Assembly (NCBI GenBank): GCA_016302655.1
Contig: JAEDNF010000025.1
Coordinates: forward strand, 1 to 12,040
Source of the DNA: Oscillospiraceae bacterium
GTDB lineage: Bacteria; Bacillota; Clostridia; Oscillospirales; Ruminococcaceae
DNA: 12,040 nt
Reading direction: 5' to 3'
Under the pieces are notes generated by a model. It ran no database searches, was not told the DNA's origin, and worked only from the letters and a program-made list of their open reading frames with translations. The translations under genes and the position numbers were made by a program. Numbering within the stretch: the stretch's first letter is position 1; every line of letters begins with the position of its first letter. Shown one piece after another: positions 1 through 6,000 of this stretch.

Positions 1-876
1 CCCGTTTCCGATACTAAAGCCGACATAACACCGTCAGCCGATGATAACACGGAGAAGGCTCTTACAGAGGATAACGCTTATGCCGACGCTACTGTTCGGG
101 AAACGAAGTCAGCTTCTTATCAAAGCGTTTCTCCCGAAAACGAAGCAACGGTTGCCGAGCCTCAGGACAAGCAGTCCGTAATGCGCTTTGCACAGGTTAC
201 ATCCTATGAAAAGCAGGCAGAGGACAGCACACAGACGGCTCCCGACAATGCAGATATCTCAGACAGCGCACAGCGTTTCGCATTTACCAAGCGCAATGTG
301 GAGATAAAGAGCGATGAGCTAAGGCAGATATCAAAGAACATTGATTCTGTAAAGCAGACCGGCGATACCGAACCTCAGCGCAAGGTAACGGCAAGCAACA
401 CGGCATCCGACAGCCCGGCAGGAATCTTCACACGCAGTGAAAGCCGTTTTGAAGACGCACCGCAGACGCACAGCGAAGTCAGAGTACCGATAAGCGATAT
501 GGCAAGCTTTATAAGCGACCATGCACCGAAGCTAAGCGGAAAGACTTCCCTCACGGTAGTTCTTACGCCGGAGACGCTCGGAAAAATTACCGTACGAATG
601 GTAAACGAAAGCGGAAAACTGACAGTTGAGATACTGACCGAGACCGCTGAAGCTAAACAGCTTTTACAGGCAAAATCGGAACAACTGGCATATGCGCTCA
701 GAAACGACAATGTGGAGCTTACCTCTTATAAGGTAGAGACCTCACAGACAGAGCTGTTCCAGAGAGATTTTGACGGCAGCAGCAAGAATCCCTACAGACA
801 GCAGTCACAAAAGGATAACAACAACGAATCCGATGAATTTGACAGCTTGCTGGGGGAAATACAGGCAATGGACTGA
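1..876 (+). CDS. fliK: Flagellar hook-length control protein FliK, C-terminal part (5' end outside window)
   Basis: The frame is open from base 1 to the TGA at 874-876, giving 291 residues of a longer protein. FliK is a secreted ruler that measures the growing hook and signals FlhB to switch export from hook to filament substrates. The visible N-terminal part (about residues 1-165) is polar, rich in Ser, Thr, Asp, Glu and Gln and low in hydrophobic residues, as expected for the unfolded ruler region. About residues 170-250 match the Flg_hook domain: LTPETLGKITVRM, then GKLTVEILTE, then a helix with LLQAKSEQLAYALRN. A charged, Asn/Asp-rich tail follows. The ATG at 181 is not the start: it has no ribosome site and the frame continues upstream. 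FlgD begins 16 bases downstream. The assignment rests on the C-terminal domain plus position directly before flgD. Confidence 0.9.
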   Translation, partial: PVSDTKADITPSADDNTEKALTEDNAYADATVRETKSASYQSVSPENEATVAEPQDKQSVMRFAQVTSYEKQAEDSTQTAPDNADISDSAQRFAFTKRNVEIKSDELRQISKNIDSVKQTGDTEPQRKVTASNTASDSPAGIFTRSESRFEDAPQTHSEVRVPISDMASFISDHAPKLSGKTSLTVVLTPETLGKITVRMVNESGKLTVEILTETAEAKQLLQAKSEQLAYALRNDNVELTSYKVETSQTELFQRDFDGSSKNPYRQQSQKDNNNESDEFDSLLGEIQAMD

Positions 877-880
877 TACG

Positions 881-887
881 AAAGGAG
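881..887 (+). promoter_or_regulatory. Ribosome binding site deciding the flgD start
   Basis: AAAGGAG lies 5 bases before the ATG at 893. It selects this start over an in-frame ATG at 770 inside fliK, which has no such site. Confidence 0.8.
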
Positions 888-892
888 AAGTA

Positions 893-1519
893 ATGGCAGA
901 CATTTCAAGTCTTCAGAGTGTACAGTCAAATCACGAAAAGTACAAGGACCTGTTCAAGAATTCGGGCAAAAACGACACGATAAGCACCGATACCTTTTTC
1001 AGTCTGCTTATGGCTGAAATGAGCAACCAGGATCCGCTTGAGCCTACATCGAACACCGAGTTCGTGTCTCAGATGGCACAGTTTACGGCGTTACAGGCAC
1101 AGCAGGACAACCTCAAGTACAGTATGTCGAACTACGCCGCAAGCCTTGTGGGAAAAACTCTTACAATGAATGCGCAGAGCGACGACGGAACGCTTTTATC
1201 GGGAGTTTGCACCGGAGTAAACATCAGCGGAAGCGATGTCAAGGTAGTGGTAAACGGAACGCAGTACGACTTGTCGGCGGTAAGAGGAGTTAAGGACACC
1301 GAGACCGTTACATCAAGCCACACGATATCCGAGGCGCTTGCTTTTGTAGGAAAAGAAGCAACGGCAAAGATACTGGGCGACGACGGAAAGTTCTACTACA
1401 CGACAGGCATAGTAACAGCAGCTGAGATGCAGGACGGCGACGCAAAAATCGTGATAGACGGATATCTCTACTCGATAGACGAGATAGTACAGGTAAGCGA
1501 AACTCAGACAGATGGCTGA
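893..1519 (+). CDS. flgD: Flagellar hook assembly protein FlgD (hook cap), with duplicated C-terminal module
   Basis: The product has 208 residues. FlgD is exported and sits at the tip of the growing hook, where it promotes polymerisation of FlgE. The N-terminal half carries the family signature: LLMAEMSNQDPLEP at about residues 38-51, followed by NTEFVSQMAQFTALQ, which is the conserved FlgD export and assembly region. The C-terminal half looks like two copies of one roughly 50-residue beta-rich module, at residues 84-133 and 150-201. Each has an early VGK, a central DDG, then KVVVNG or KIVIDG followed by a Tyr. Short Gram-positive FlgD proteins normally carry one such Tudor-like module, so this protein is longer than the short form. 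The start at 893 is preferred because AAAGGAG precedes it and the N-terminus then fits the family. It is 16 bases after fliK and 27 before the next gene. Confidence 0.93.
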   Translation: MADISSLQSVQSNHEKYKDLFKNSGKNDTISTDTFFSLLMAEMSNQDPLEPTSNTEFVSQMAQFTALQAQQDNLKYSMSNYAASLVGKTLTMNAQSDDGTLLSGVCTGVNISGSDVKVVVNGTQYDLSAVRGVKDTETVTSSHTISEALAFVGKEATAKILGDDGKFYYTTGIVTAAEMQDGDAKIVIDGYLYSIDEIVQVSETQTDG

Positions 1520-1546
1520 GAACAGAACTAAAAAGGCGGCAGTATT

Positions 1547-1951
1547 ATGTTGATAAATGAACTCAAACTGCGGAATCTTCAGATATCCACAGGCAACGTA
1601 AACACCGCAAAGGCAGGGAATGCTGAAAAAGCCGCACAGACAACGGGCGGAACATTTGCAGAGGCTCTTCAAAGCGAGCTTGACGCAAGAAACTCGGCAG
1701 TGGGCTTTTCAAAACACGCAATGAAGCGTATAGAAAGCAGAAATATCGAGATACTCGACTCTGATATGCTGCAAAGACTTAACGACGGCATTGAGATAGC
1801 CGCGGAGAAAGGCAGCAACGAGACATTGGTACTCGTAGACTCAACTGCTTTTGTGGTAAGCGTGAAAAACCGTACGGTGATCACGACTATGTCACAGGAT
1901 GACTTAAAAGGAAATATTTTTACGAATATCGATTCGACCGTAATTATGTAA
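1547..1951 (+). CDS. Conserved flagellar-operon protein (Flg_new / TIGR02530-like)
   Basis: The product has 134 residues with no signal peptide or membrane segment. It matches the small family annotated only as 'flagellar operon protein', usually found between flgD and flgE in Bacillota. The recognisable parts are GFSKHAMKRIESRNIEI at about residues 53-69, a helical stretch ending in GIEIAAEKGS, a beta-rich core (TLVLVDSTAFVVSVKNRTVI), and the C-terminal FTNIDSTVIM. The first 50 residues are polar and poorly structured. Its function is not established; position suggests a cytoplasmic role in hook assembly or export, which is inference. AAAAGGCGG at 1530-1538 precedes the ATG. The 81-base gap to flgE has no further gene. 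Confidence 0.85.
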   Translation: MLINELKLRNLQISTGNVNTAKAGNAEKAAQTTGGTFAEALQSELDARNSAVGFSKHAMKRIESRNIEILDSDMLQRLNDGIEIAAEKGSNETLVLVDSTAFVVSVKNRTVITTMSQDDLKGNIFTNIDSTVIM

Positions 1952-2032
1952 TACCGGACCGAAAGGAAGTATTTTCTGCCCCGAACGACAGACGGGCAGA
2001 CGGCGGTCGGCACGATAGGAAAGGAAACGATC

Positions 2033-3601
2033 ATGGTAAGATCATTATTTTCAGGCGTGTCGGGTCTTAAGACCCACCAGCAAAAAATGGATGTTATAGG
2101 TAACAACATCGCAAACGTTAACACAACAGGCTTCAAGACAAGCGTAACCACCTTCCAGGAGGTATACTACCAGACCAAGAAAAACGGCTCTGCAGGCTCT
2201 AATCTCCAGGGCGGCGTAAACCCCTCTCAGGTCGGCTACGGCACTAAGCTCGGTGCAATAGGTCAGGTAATGGGACAGTCCGGCTTTACCTATTCGGACA
2301 GCGTGTATGACTGTGCTTTATCGGGCGACGGCTTCTTCCAGGTAATGGACGAAGCAGGCAACATCTTCTATTCAAGAGCAGGCGTTTTCAATGTTGATAA
2401 CGCAGGTAATCTCGTTGACTCAAACGGTAATATGGTGCTTGGTGTAAGCGGTGACGCTACGGGCGTTGACGCTTCGTCAAACAGAATAACCTTTGTAGTA
2501 CCCGAAGTTCTTGATAATGAAGCTTCTTATTCAAAAACGATAACCTACAACGGCGGTACATATCCGCTTACCGTTTCCGCAGATACGGCTACCCCCGACG
2601 GAAACATATCGGTAGGATTTATAACAGGCAACAGCGATTATGCTTATATGAGCGGCAACAAGCTCGTTGTACAGCTCAATGAAAAGAACGACTATACAAG
2701 CCTTAACGACCTCGAGGACGCAGTTACCCGTGCCTGTGAAAACGGCGGTGTAAGCATTGAGGGCGTGCTTCCCCTTCACTTTGAACTTGATACCGTTCCT
2801 CCTGCGGCAGATATCCCTGCAACAACAGCTTCAAACACTATGAAACTCGAAGACGGCACAAACACTGCATCACTCACCTTTACAACCGTTAACCCCGGAG
2901 AATACGGAAATAACTTTACCGTTAACTTAAGATACTCCAAGAACGCAACCGCTACAACGGCAAAGTGGTCTGACAACGGTCTTACGATCAGCGTATGCGA
3001 CGGCGCAACCGTTGCCGATATTCAGGCGGCTATAGATAAGGCGGCAGGCAGCAACGAAAAGTACCAGATGACCGTTACAAGCACAGACTGGGACGCAAAT
3101 TCGGCAGGCAACCTTGAGACTCTTCTTGAAGTAGACGGCAAGATAGGTCTTTCGGGCGGTTCAAACAACTTCTTCTCGGATATGGCTGAGCTTCTGGGCA
3201 ACATCAAGCTGACAGACGGCCGTGTAGCCGCTACACAGACGGTTAAAGACCTCGACAGCGTATACATCAACGAAGACGGCACTATCTACGGCGTACACAG
3301 CGTACACGGCATCATAATGCTGGGCAGAATCGATATCGTTACCTTCGACAACCCCAACGGTCTTGAGCAGATAGGAAGCTCCTACTGGAGAGAAACGCTG
3401 TCTTCAGGCGTGCCCCAGGTAAACATTGCAGGAGAAAACGGCTCGGCTTCTGTAGTATCGGGCGCTCTTGAAATGTCCAATGTTGACTTGTCGCAGGAAT
3501 TCTCCGATATGATCATTACACAGAGAGGCTTCCAGGCTAACTCAAGAATCATTACAACATCCGATACTATGCTTGAAGAGATCGTAAATCTTAAGAGATA
3601 A
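2033..3601 (+). CDS. flgE: Flagellar hook protein FlgE
   Basis: The product has 522 residues and is the structural subunit of the hook, the universal joint between rod and filament. The N-terminal D0 region is clear: MVRSLFSGVSGLKTHQQ, then NNIANVNTTGFKTS, the rod/hook signature. VGYGTKLGAIGQVMGQSGF and ALSGDGFFQV (residues about 67-104) begin the conserved D1 region. The C-terminal D1/D0 region has INEDGTIYGVHSVHG (about 412-426), SGALEMSNVDLSQEF and the terminal helix ITQRGFQANSRIITTSDTML. Length exceeds the roughly 400 residues of compact FlgE proteins because of extra central domains. One of these, at about residues 264-377, has a self-contained beta-rich look. A ribosome site AAAGGA at 2020-2025 supports the ATG. 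A stable hairpin follows the stop codon. Confidence 0.96.
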   Translation: MVRSLFSGVSGLKTHQQKMDVIGNNIANVNTTGFKTSVTTFQEVYYQTKKNGSAGSNLQGGVNPSQVGYGTKLGAIGQVMGQSGFTYSDSVYDCALSGDGFFQVMDEAGNIFYSRAGVFNVDNAGNLVDSNGNMVLGVSGDATGVDASSNRITFVVPEVLDNEASYSKTITYNGGTYPLTVSADTATPDGNISVGFITGNSDYAYMSGNKLVVQLNEKNDYTSLNDLEDAVTRACENGGVSIEGVLPLHFELDTVPPAADIPATTASNTMKLEDGTNTASLTFTTVNPGEYGNNFTVNLRYSKNATATTAKWSDNGLTISVCDGATVADIQAAIDKAAGSNEKYQMTVTSTDWDANSAGNLETLLEVDGKIGLSGGSNNFFSDMAELLGNIKLTDGRVAATQTVKDLDSVYINEDGTIYGVHSVHGIIMLGRIDIVTFDNPNGLEQIGSSYWRETLSSGVPQVNIAGENGSASVVSGALEMSNVDLSQEFSDMIITQRGFQANSRIITTSDTMLEEIVNLKR

Positions 3602-3608
3602 CTTAACA

Positions 3609-3646
3609 GGGCGTGCAGAGCCTTAACAGGCTCTGCATAACCGCCC
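3609..3646 (+). other. Stable intercistronic hairpin after flgE
   Basis: A perfect 9-bp stem (TGCAGAGCC at 3614-3622 with GGCTCTGCA at 3629-3637, loop TTAACA) sits inside an outer 5-bp stem (GGGCG 3609-3613 with CGCCC 3642-3646). No run of T follows, so it is not a classical intrinsic terminator. It could be a leaky attenuator or a 3' stabiliser for flgE mRNA, which is needed in greater amount than the downstream genes. Confidence 0.7.
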
Positions 3647-3666
3647 GTTTATAAGGAAGGGAAAAT

Positions 3667-3870
3667 ATGATAATACTGACAAAGCTCAACGGGGAAAAGT
3701 TTATGTTAAACCCCGATCTTATTGAGATCGTTACCGAAAATCCCGATACGGTCATAACAACCAGTACGGGTCATTCGTATATTGTAGAGCAGTCGATGAA
3801 CGAGATAATATCTCTTGTCAAGGAGTTCAAGCAGTCGCTGAGAAGAGCCCGTCCCGAGAGAAATATCTGA
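3667..3870 (+). CDS. flbD: FlbD family flagellar protein (SwrD homologue)
   Basis: The product has 67 residues, the usual size of the FlbD family. The family pattern runs from the first residues: IILTKLNGEKFMLNPDLIE, then ENPDTVITTSTGHSYIVEQS, then an amphipathic helix and a basic tail. There is no signal peptide or membrane segment. In Bacillus subtilis the equivalent gene, swrD, lies in the same place and affects flagellar power, that is stator-dependent torque. That fits its position here directly before motA, although how it acts is not shown by the sequence. The start has a good ribosome site, AAGGAAGGG at 3653-3661. It lies 65 bases after flgE, across the hairpin. Confidence 0.92.
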   Translation: MIILTKLNGEKFMLNPDLIEIVTENPDTVITTSTGHSYIVEQSMNEIISLVKEFKQSLRRARPERNI

Positions 3871-3887
3871 TAAATTCCGGAAATATT

Positions 3888-3929
3888 ACAGCCTCCGGCT
3901 GTGTTATATAAAAGCAGGAAGTACCTGCT
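3888..3929 (+). other. Two small hairpins in the motA leader
   Basis: ACAGCC (3888-3893) pairs with GGCTGT (3897-3902) around a 3-base loop, and AGCAGG (3913-3918) pairs with CCTGCT (3924-3929) around AAGTA. The second could instead pair CCTG (3924-3927) with CAGG (3935-3938), which would cover part of the motA ribosome site. The structures are clear on paper; a regulatory role is inference. Confidence 0.4.
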
Positions 3930-3935
3930 GTGTAC

Positions 3936-3941
3936 AGGAGG
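3936..3941 (+). promoter_or_regulatory. Ribosome binding site deciding the TTG start of motA
   Basis: A full consensus AGGAGG lies 8 bases before TTG at 3950. No ATG or GTG gives a better fit to the MotA N-terminus. Confidence 0.85.
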
Positions 3942-3949
3942 AACTTATT

Positions 3950-4723
3950 TTGAATATTACAATCATCATAGGCTGGGTCATCTCCTTCGGCCTTGTCTTG
4001 TTCGGTATATTTAACGGCGGTCAGATAGACTGGTTCATAGATGTAGCTTCGCTTGCTATCACGGTCGGCGGTACTATCGGATGTCTTATCGGTTCATTTC
4101 CGCTGTCATACCTCAAGAATCTGCCGAAATATCTGAAGCTTGCAATTCTCCCCAAGAAATTCAATCCTCAGAGCTACATAGAACAGATAGTTGAGTTTGC
4201 AAAAATAGCAAGAACAAAGGGACTTATCTCTCTTGAGGACAGCGCAAACAAGTGTACCGACCCGTTCCTTAAAGAAAGCCTTATGCTGATAGTTGACGCA
4301 AACGACCTTGACAAAGTAAGAAGTATGCTTGACGACGCTATCGACTTTATGTGCGAGCGTCACGAAAAAGGCAGACTCTTCTTTGAAAAAGGTGTATCGA
4401 TATTCCCCGCATTCGGAATGTTGGGTACGCTGGTCGGACTGGTAAACATGCTTAAAGGTATGGGCGAGGATTCGAGCAACCTGTCAAACGGTATGGCTAC
4501 GGCGCTTATCACGACCTTCTACGGCTCGCTGTTCGCCAATGTCATTTTCGCACCCATAGCCGCTTCGCTCAAGAACAGTCACGAGCAGGAACTGCTGTGT
4601 ATGCAGATAATCGAAGAAGGCGTTCTTTCGATAGCTGCCGGCTCAAACCCCAGACTTATCCAGGAAAAGCTTGAATTTATGCTTGCACAGACGGATATCA
4701 AGAAGAAGGGCGACAGCAAATAA
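3950..4723 (+). CDS. motA: Flagellar motor stator protein MotA
   Basis: The product has 257 residues, normal for MotA. With MotB it forms the inner-membrane stator channel that turns ion flow into rotor torque. Four hydrophobic segments are visible at about 3-21, 32-52, 150-168 and 183-205. The large cytoplasmic loop contains ARTKGLISLE; R88 and E96 match in spacing E. coli R90 and E98, the charged residues that contact FliG. PAFGMLGTLVGLV begins at P153 (E. coli P173) and FAPIA contains P202 (E. coli P222), both conserved channel prolines. Translation starts at a TTG with a perfect AGGAGG upstream. It is followed not by a tight junction to motB but by a 232-base spacer with terminator-like and promoter-like signals, which is unusual for this pair. 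Confidence 0.96.
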   Translation: MNITIIIGWVISFGLVLFGIFNGGQIDWFIDVASLAITVGGTIGCLIGSFPLSYLKNLPKYLKLAILPKKFNPQSYIEQIVEFAKIARTKGLISLEDSANKCTDPFLKESLMLIVDANDLDKVRSMLDDAIDFMCERHEKGRLFFEKGVSIFPAFGMLGTLVGLVNMLKGMGEDSSNLSNGMATALITTFYGSLFANVIFAPIAASLKNSHEQELLCMQIIEEGVLSIAAGSNPRLIQEKLEFMLAQTDIKKKGDSK

Positions 4724-4726
4724 CGG

Positions 4727-4755
4727 TTGAAAAAACTGCAAAAATATGATATAAT
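4727..4755 (+). promoter_or_regulatory. Near-consensus sigma-A promoter downstream of motA
   Basis: TTGAAA at 4727-4732 and TATAAT at 4750-4755 are separated by exactly 17 bases, and TG at 4747-4748 makes an extended -10. Predicted start is near 4762, so the transcript would run straight into the hairpins at 4766-4811. The region is A/T rich, so chance resemblance is possible, but six-of-six at -10, five-of-six at -35, ideal spacing and TG together are strong. Confidence 0.6.
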
Positions 4756-4765
4756 AACCCCAGCC

Positions 4766-4811
4766 TAAAATCCGCTGAAAGCGGATTTTAAACACGCCTC
4801 AGCGTGTTTTT
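4766..4811 (+). terminator. Double-hairpin intrinsic terminator between motA and motB
   Basis: The first hairpin is an 11-bp perfect stem (4766-4776 with 4780-4790, loop GAA). The second, immediately adjacent, pairs AACACGC (4791-4797) with GCGTGTT (4802-4808) around CTCA and runs into TTTTT at 4807-4811. The second has the layout of a rho-independent terminator. It would end transcripts coming from the hook genes and motA, and also any from the promoter at 4727-4755. Confidence 0.75.
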
Positions 4812-4847
4812 GCTACGCAACGGCTGAGAACATTTTACCATTAAATC

Positions 4848-4900
4848 CTTTTGCCTTACGGCAAAAGTACGGCGTTACCGCCGTGCCGCCTGACGGTGGC
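4848..4900. repeat. Three stacked palindromes, REP-like
   Basis: Three hairpins follow one another almost without gaps. CTTTTGCC (4848-4855) pairs with GGCAAAAG (4860-4867) around TTAC. ACGGCG (4869-4874) pairs with CGCCGT (4879-4884), again around TTAC. GCCGCC (4885-4890) pairs with GGTGGC (4895-4900) around TGAC, with one G-T pair. The shared TTAC loop and back-to-back packing look like a small palindromic repeat element of the kind found in many copies in a genome. Copy number cannot be seen from here. Confidence 0.6.
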
Positions 4901-4917
4901 TTGATTTATGTTATAAT
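4890..4917 (+). promoter_or_regulatory. Extended -10 promoter for motB and downstream genes
   Basis: TATAAT at 4912-4917 is preceded by TG at 4909-4910, forming an extended -10. A partial -35 (CTGACG, 4890-4895) lies 16 bases upstream. Predicted start near 4924 gives a 5' leader of about 32 bases before the motB ATG. It would restart transcription after the upstream terminator. Confidence 0.65.
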
Positions 4918-4955
4918 ATATCGGATATGAATAAGTACGGAAAGGCGGTGTAAAT

Positions 4956-5975
4956 ATGGCAAAAAGAAAAGCGGCAAGCGGCGAAGAAAAAGGCAACTGG
5001 CTTGATACCTATGCCGACATGGTTACGCTGCTGTTATGCTTTTTCGTGCTTCTTTACTCCGCATCATCGGTAGATGAAACCAAATGGCAGTACATATATC
5101 AGTCGTTCACCTCAAGCGGAAGCTACATAAACCCGTTTGTAATGGACGAACAGCCCAGCAATAATGCGGCGGATACAAACGGCAACGCCGAATCTCCTCC
5201 GAATACCCAGAACGGCGGAACGACTTCCGAAGAGATCGAAGGCCTTCCGTCAGATTTCAACGAACTGTACACTTACCTTAAAACAACAACGGATAAGAAC
5301 GATCTCGGACAGTATGTTTATCTTGAACAGACTCCCACCAGAATTTTCATCCGTTTTGACAATAAGATAATGTTCGACGGCAACAGCGCCGTACTTAAAG
5401 ACGAGGGCAAACAGGCGCTGAACTTATTTATGCCCGGTATAAAGGCTGTCAATAAGTACATAAAATCCTGCGAGGTATCCGGACACACCGCAAAGGCGGT
5501 CTCCGATGTAAACGACTGGGATCTGTCGGCGGCAAGAGCCTCAAGCGTTGTAAAGTATATGGATTACAACCGCTGTATCGACAGCGAAAAATTCACCGTT
5601 GAGGGCAAGGCGTGCTACACTCCAATAGCCGACAACGAAACGCCCGAAGGAAGAGCCGCAAACCGCCGTGTTGAGATAATGATAGTAAGAGCACAGCTCG
5701 ACACTACTTCACAGGCAGTCATAGACGACATACTGAAGTATGAATACAGGCTCAACGGTGCAAACACCGATCCTTATGAGCGTGATGAAAACAACAACTC
5801 CGAAGTGGACAGCGATGTTGTAAACGAGATAATTGATAATATGGAAAACAAATATGAAGACGAAACCGGAAACGGCAGTTCGGACGGCAACCTGACAGGC
5901 CCCGTATATCAGCCTTCATATACCGGCATACCGACAGATATACTGACATCGGCACCTGCCGAAACAGCAGAATAA
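4956..5975 (+). CDS. motB: Flagellar motor stator protein MotB
   Basis: The product has 339 residues. MotB anchors the stator to peptidoglycan and supplies the ion-binding aspartate. A basic N-terminus precedes the single membrane segment (about 17-36), which contains TYADMVTLLLCFFVLLYS; D21 is the expected ion-carrying Asp. The plug region follows, then a Ser/Asn/Thr-rich linker (about 65-95). The OmpA-like peptidoglycan-binding domain spans about 120-246, with IMFDGNSAVLKDEG, SGHT, DWDLSAARASSVV and ANRRVEIMI. A further 93-residue acidic, Asn/Asp/Glu-rich tail follows the OmpA domain, longer than usual for MotB. The coupling ion (H+ or Na+) cannot be decided from this sequence. AAAGGCGG at 4941-4948 precedes the ATG. 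Only 25 bases separate it from fliM, leaving no room for fliL. Confidence 0.95.
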   Translation: MAKRKAASGEEKGNWLDTYADMVTLLLCFFVLLYSASSVDETKWQYIYQSFTSSGSYINPFVMDEQPSNNAADTNGNAESPPNTQNGGTTSEEIEGLPSDFNELYTYLKTTTDKNDLGQYVYLEQTPTRIFIRFDNKIMFDGNSAVLKDEGKQALNLFMPGIKAVNKYIKSCEVSGHTAKAVSDVNDWDLSAARASSVVKYMDYNRCIDSEKFTVEGKACYTPIADNETPEGRAANRRVEIMIVRAQLDTTSQAVIDDILKYEYRLNGANTDPYERDENNNSEVDSDVVNEIIDNMENKYEDETGNGSSDGNLTGPVYQPSYTGIPTDILTSAPAETAE

Positions 5976-5985
5976 CAGCACACAG

Positions 5986-5993
5986 AAAGGGGG
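5986..5993 (+). promoter_or_regulatory. Ribosome binding site deciding the TTG start of fliM
   Basis: AAAGGGGG lies 7 bases before TTG at 6001. The first in-frame ATG, at 6037, would remove the conserved N-terminal CheY-binding peptide. Confidence 0.8.
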
Positions 5994-6000
5994 CGACTTT

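Noticed and set aside
181..876. A complete fliK starting at the ATG at 181
   Set aside because: The frame is open to base 1, no ribosome site precedes 181, and FliK proteins are normally longer; the ATG is internal.
770..892. FlgD starting at 770, overlapping fliK
   Set aside because: The extra 41 residues do not resemble FlgD and lack a ribosome site; AAAGGAG before the ATG at 893 fits.
1952..2032. A small leader gene or terminator before flgE
   Set aside because: There is a ribosome-site-like GAAAGGAAG but no start codon in reach, and the CTGCCC/GGGCAG pairing (1976-1981 with 1994-1999) is only 6 bp with a wide loop.
1669..2151. A 160-residue open frame on the - strand across the flgD-flgE interval
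   Set aside because: It runs antisense to two clear genes, has no ribosome site or recognisable motif, and reflects codon bias of the + strand.
4812..4925. A cyclic-di-GMP (GEMM) riboswitch before motB
   Set aside because: Such riboswitches often precede clostridial motility genes, but the conserved core and receptor sequences are not present; only simple hairpins are seen.
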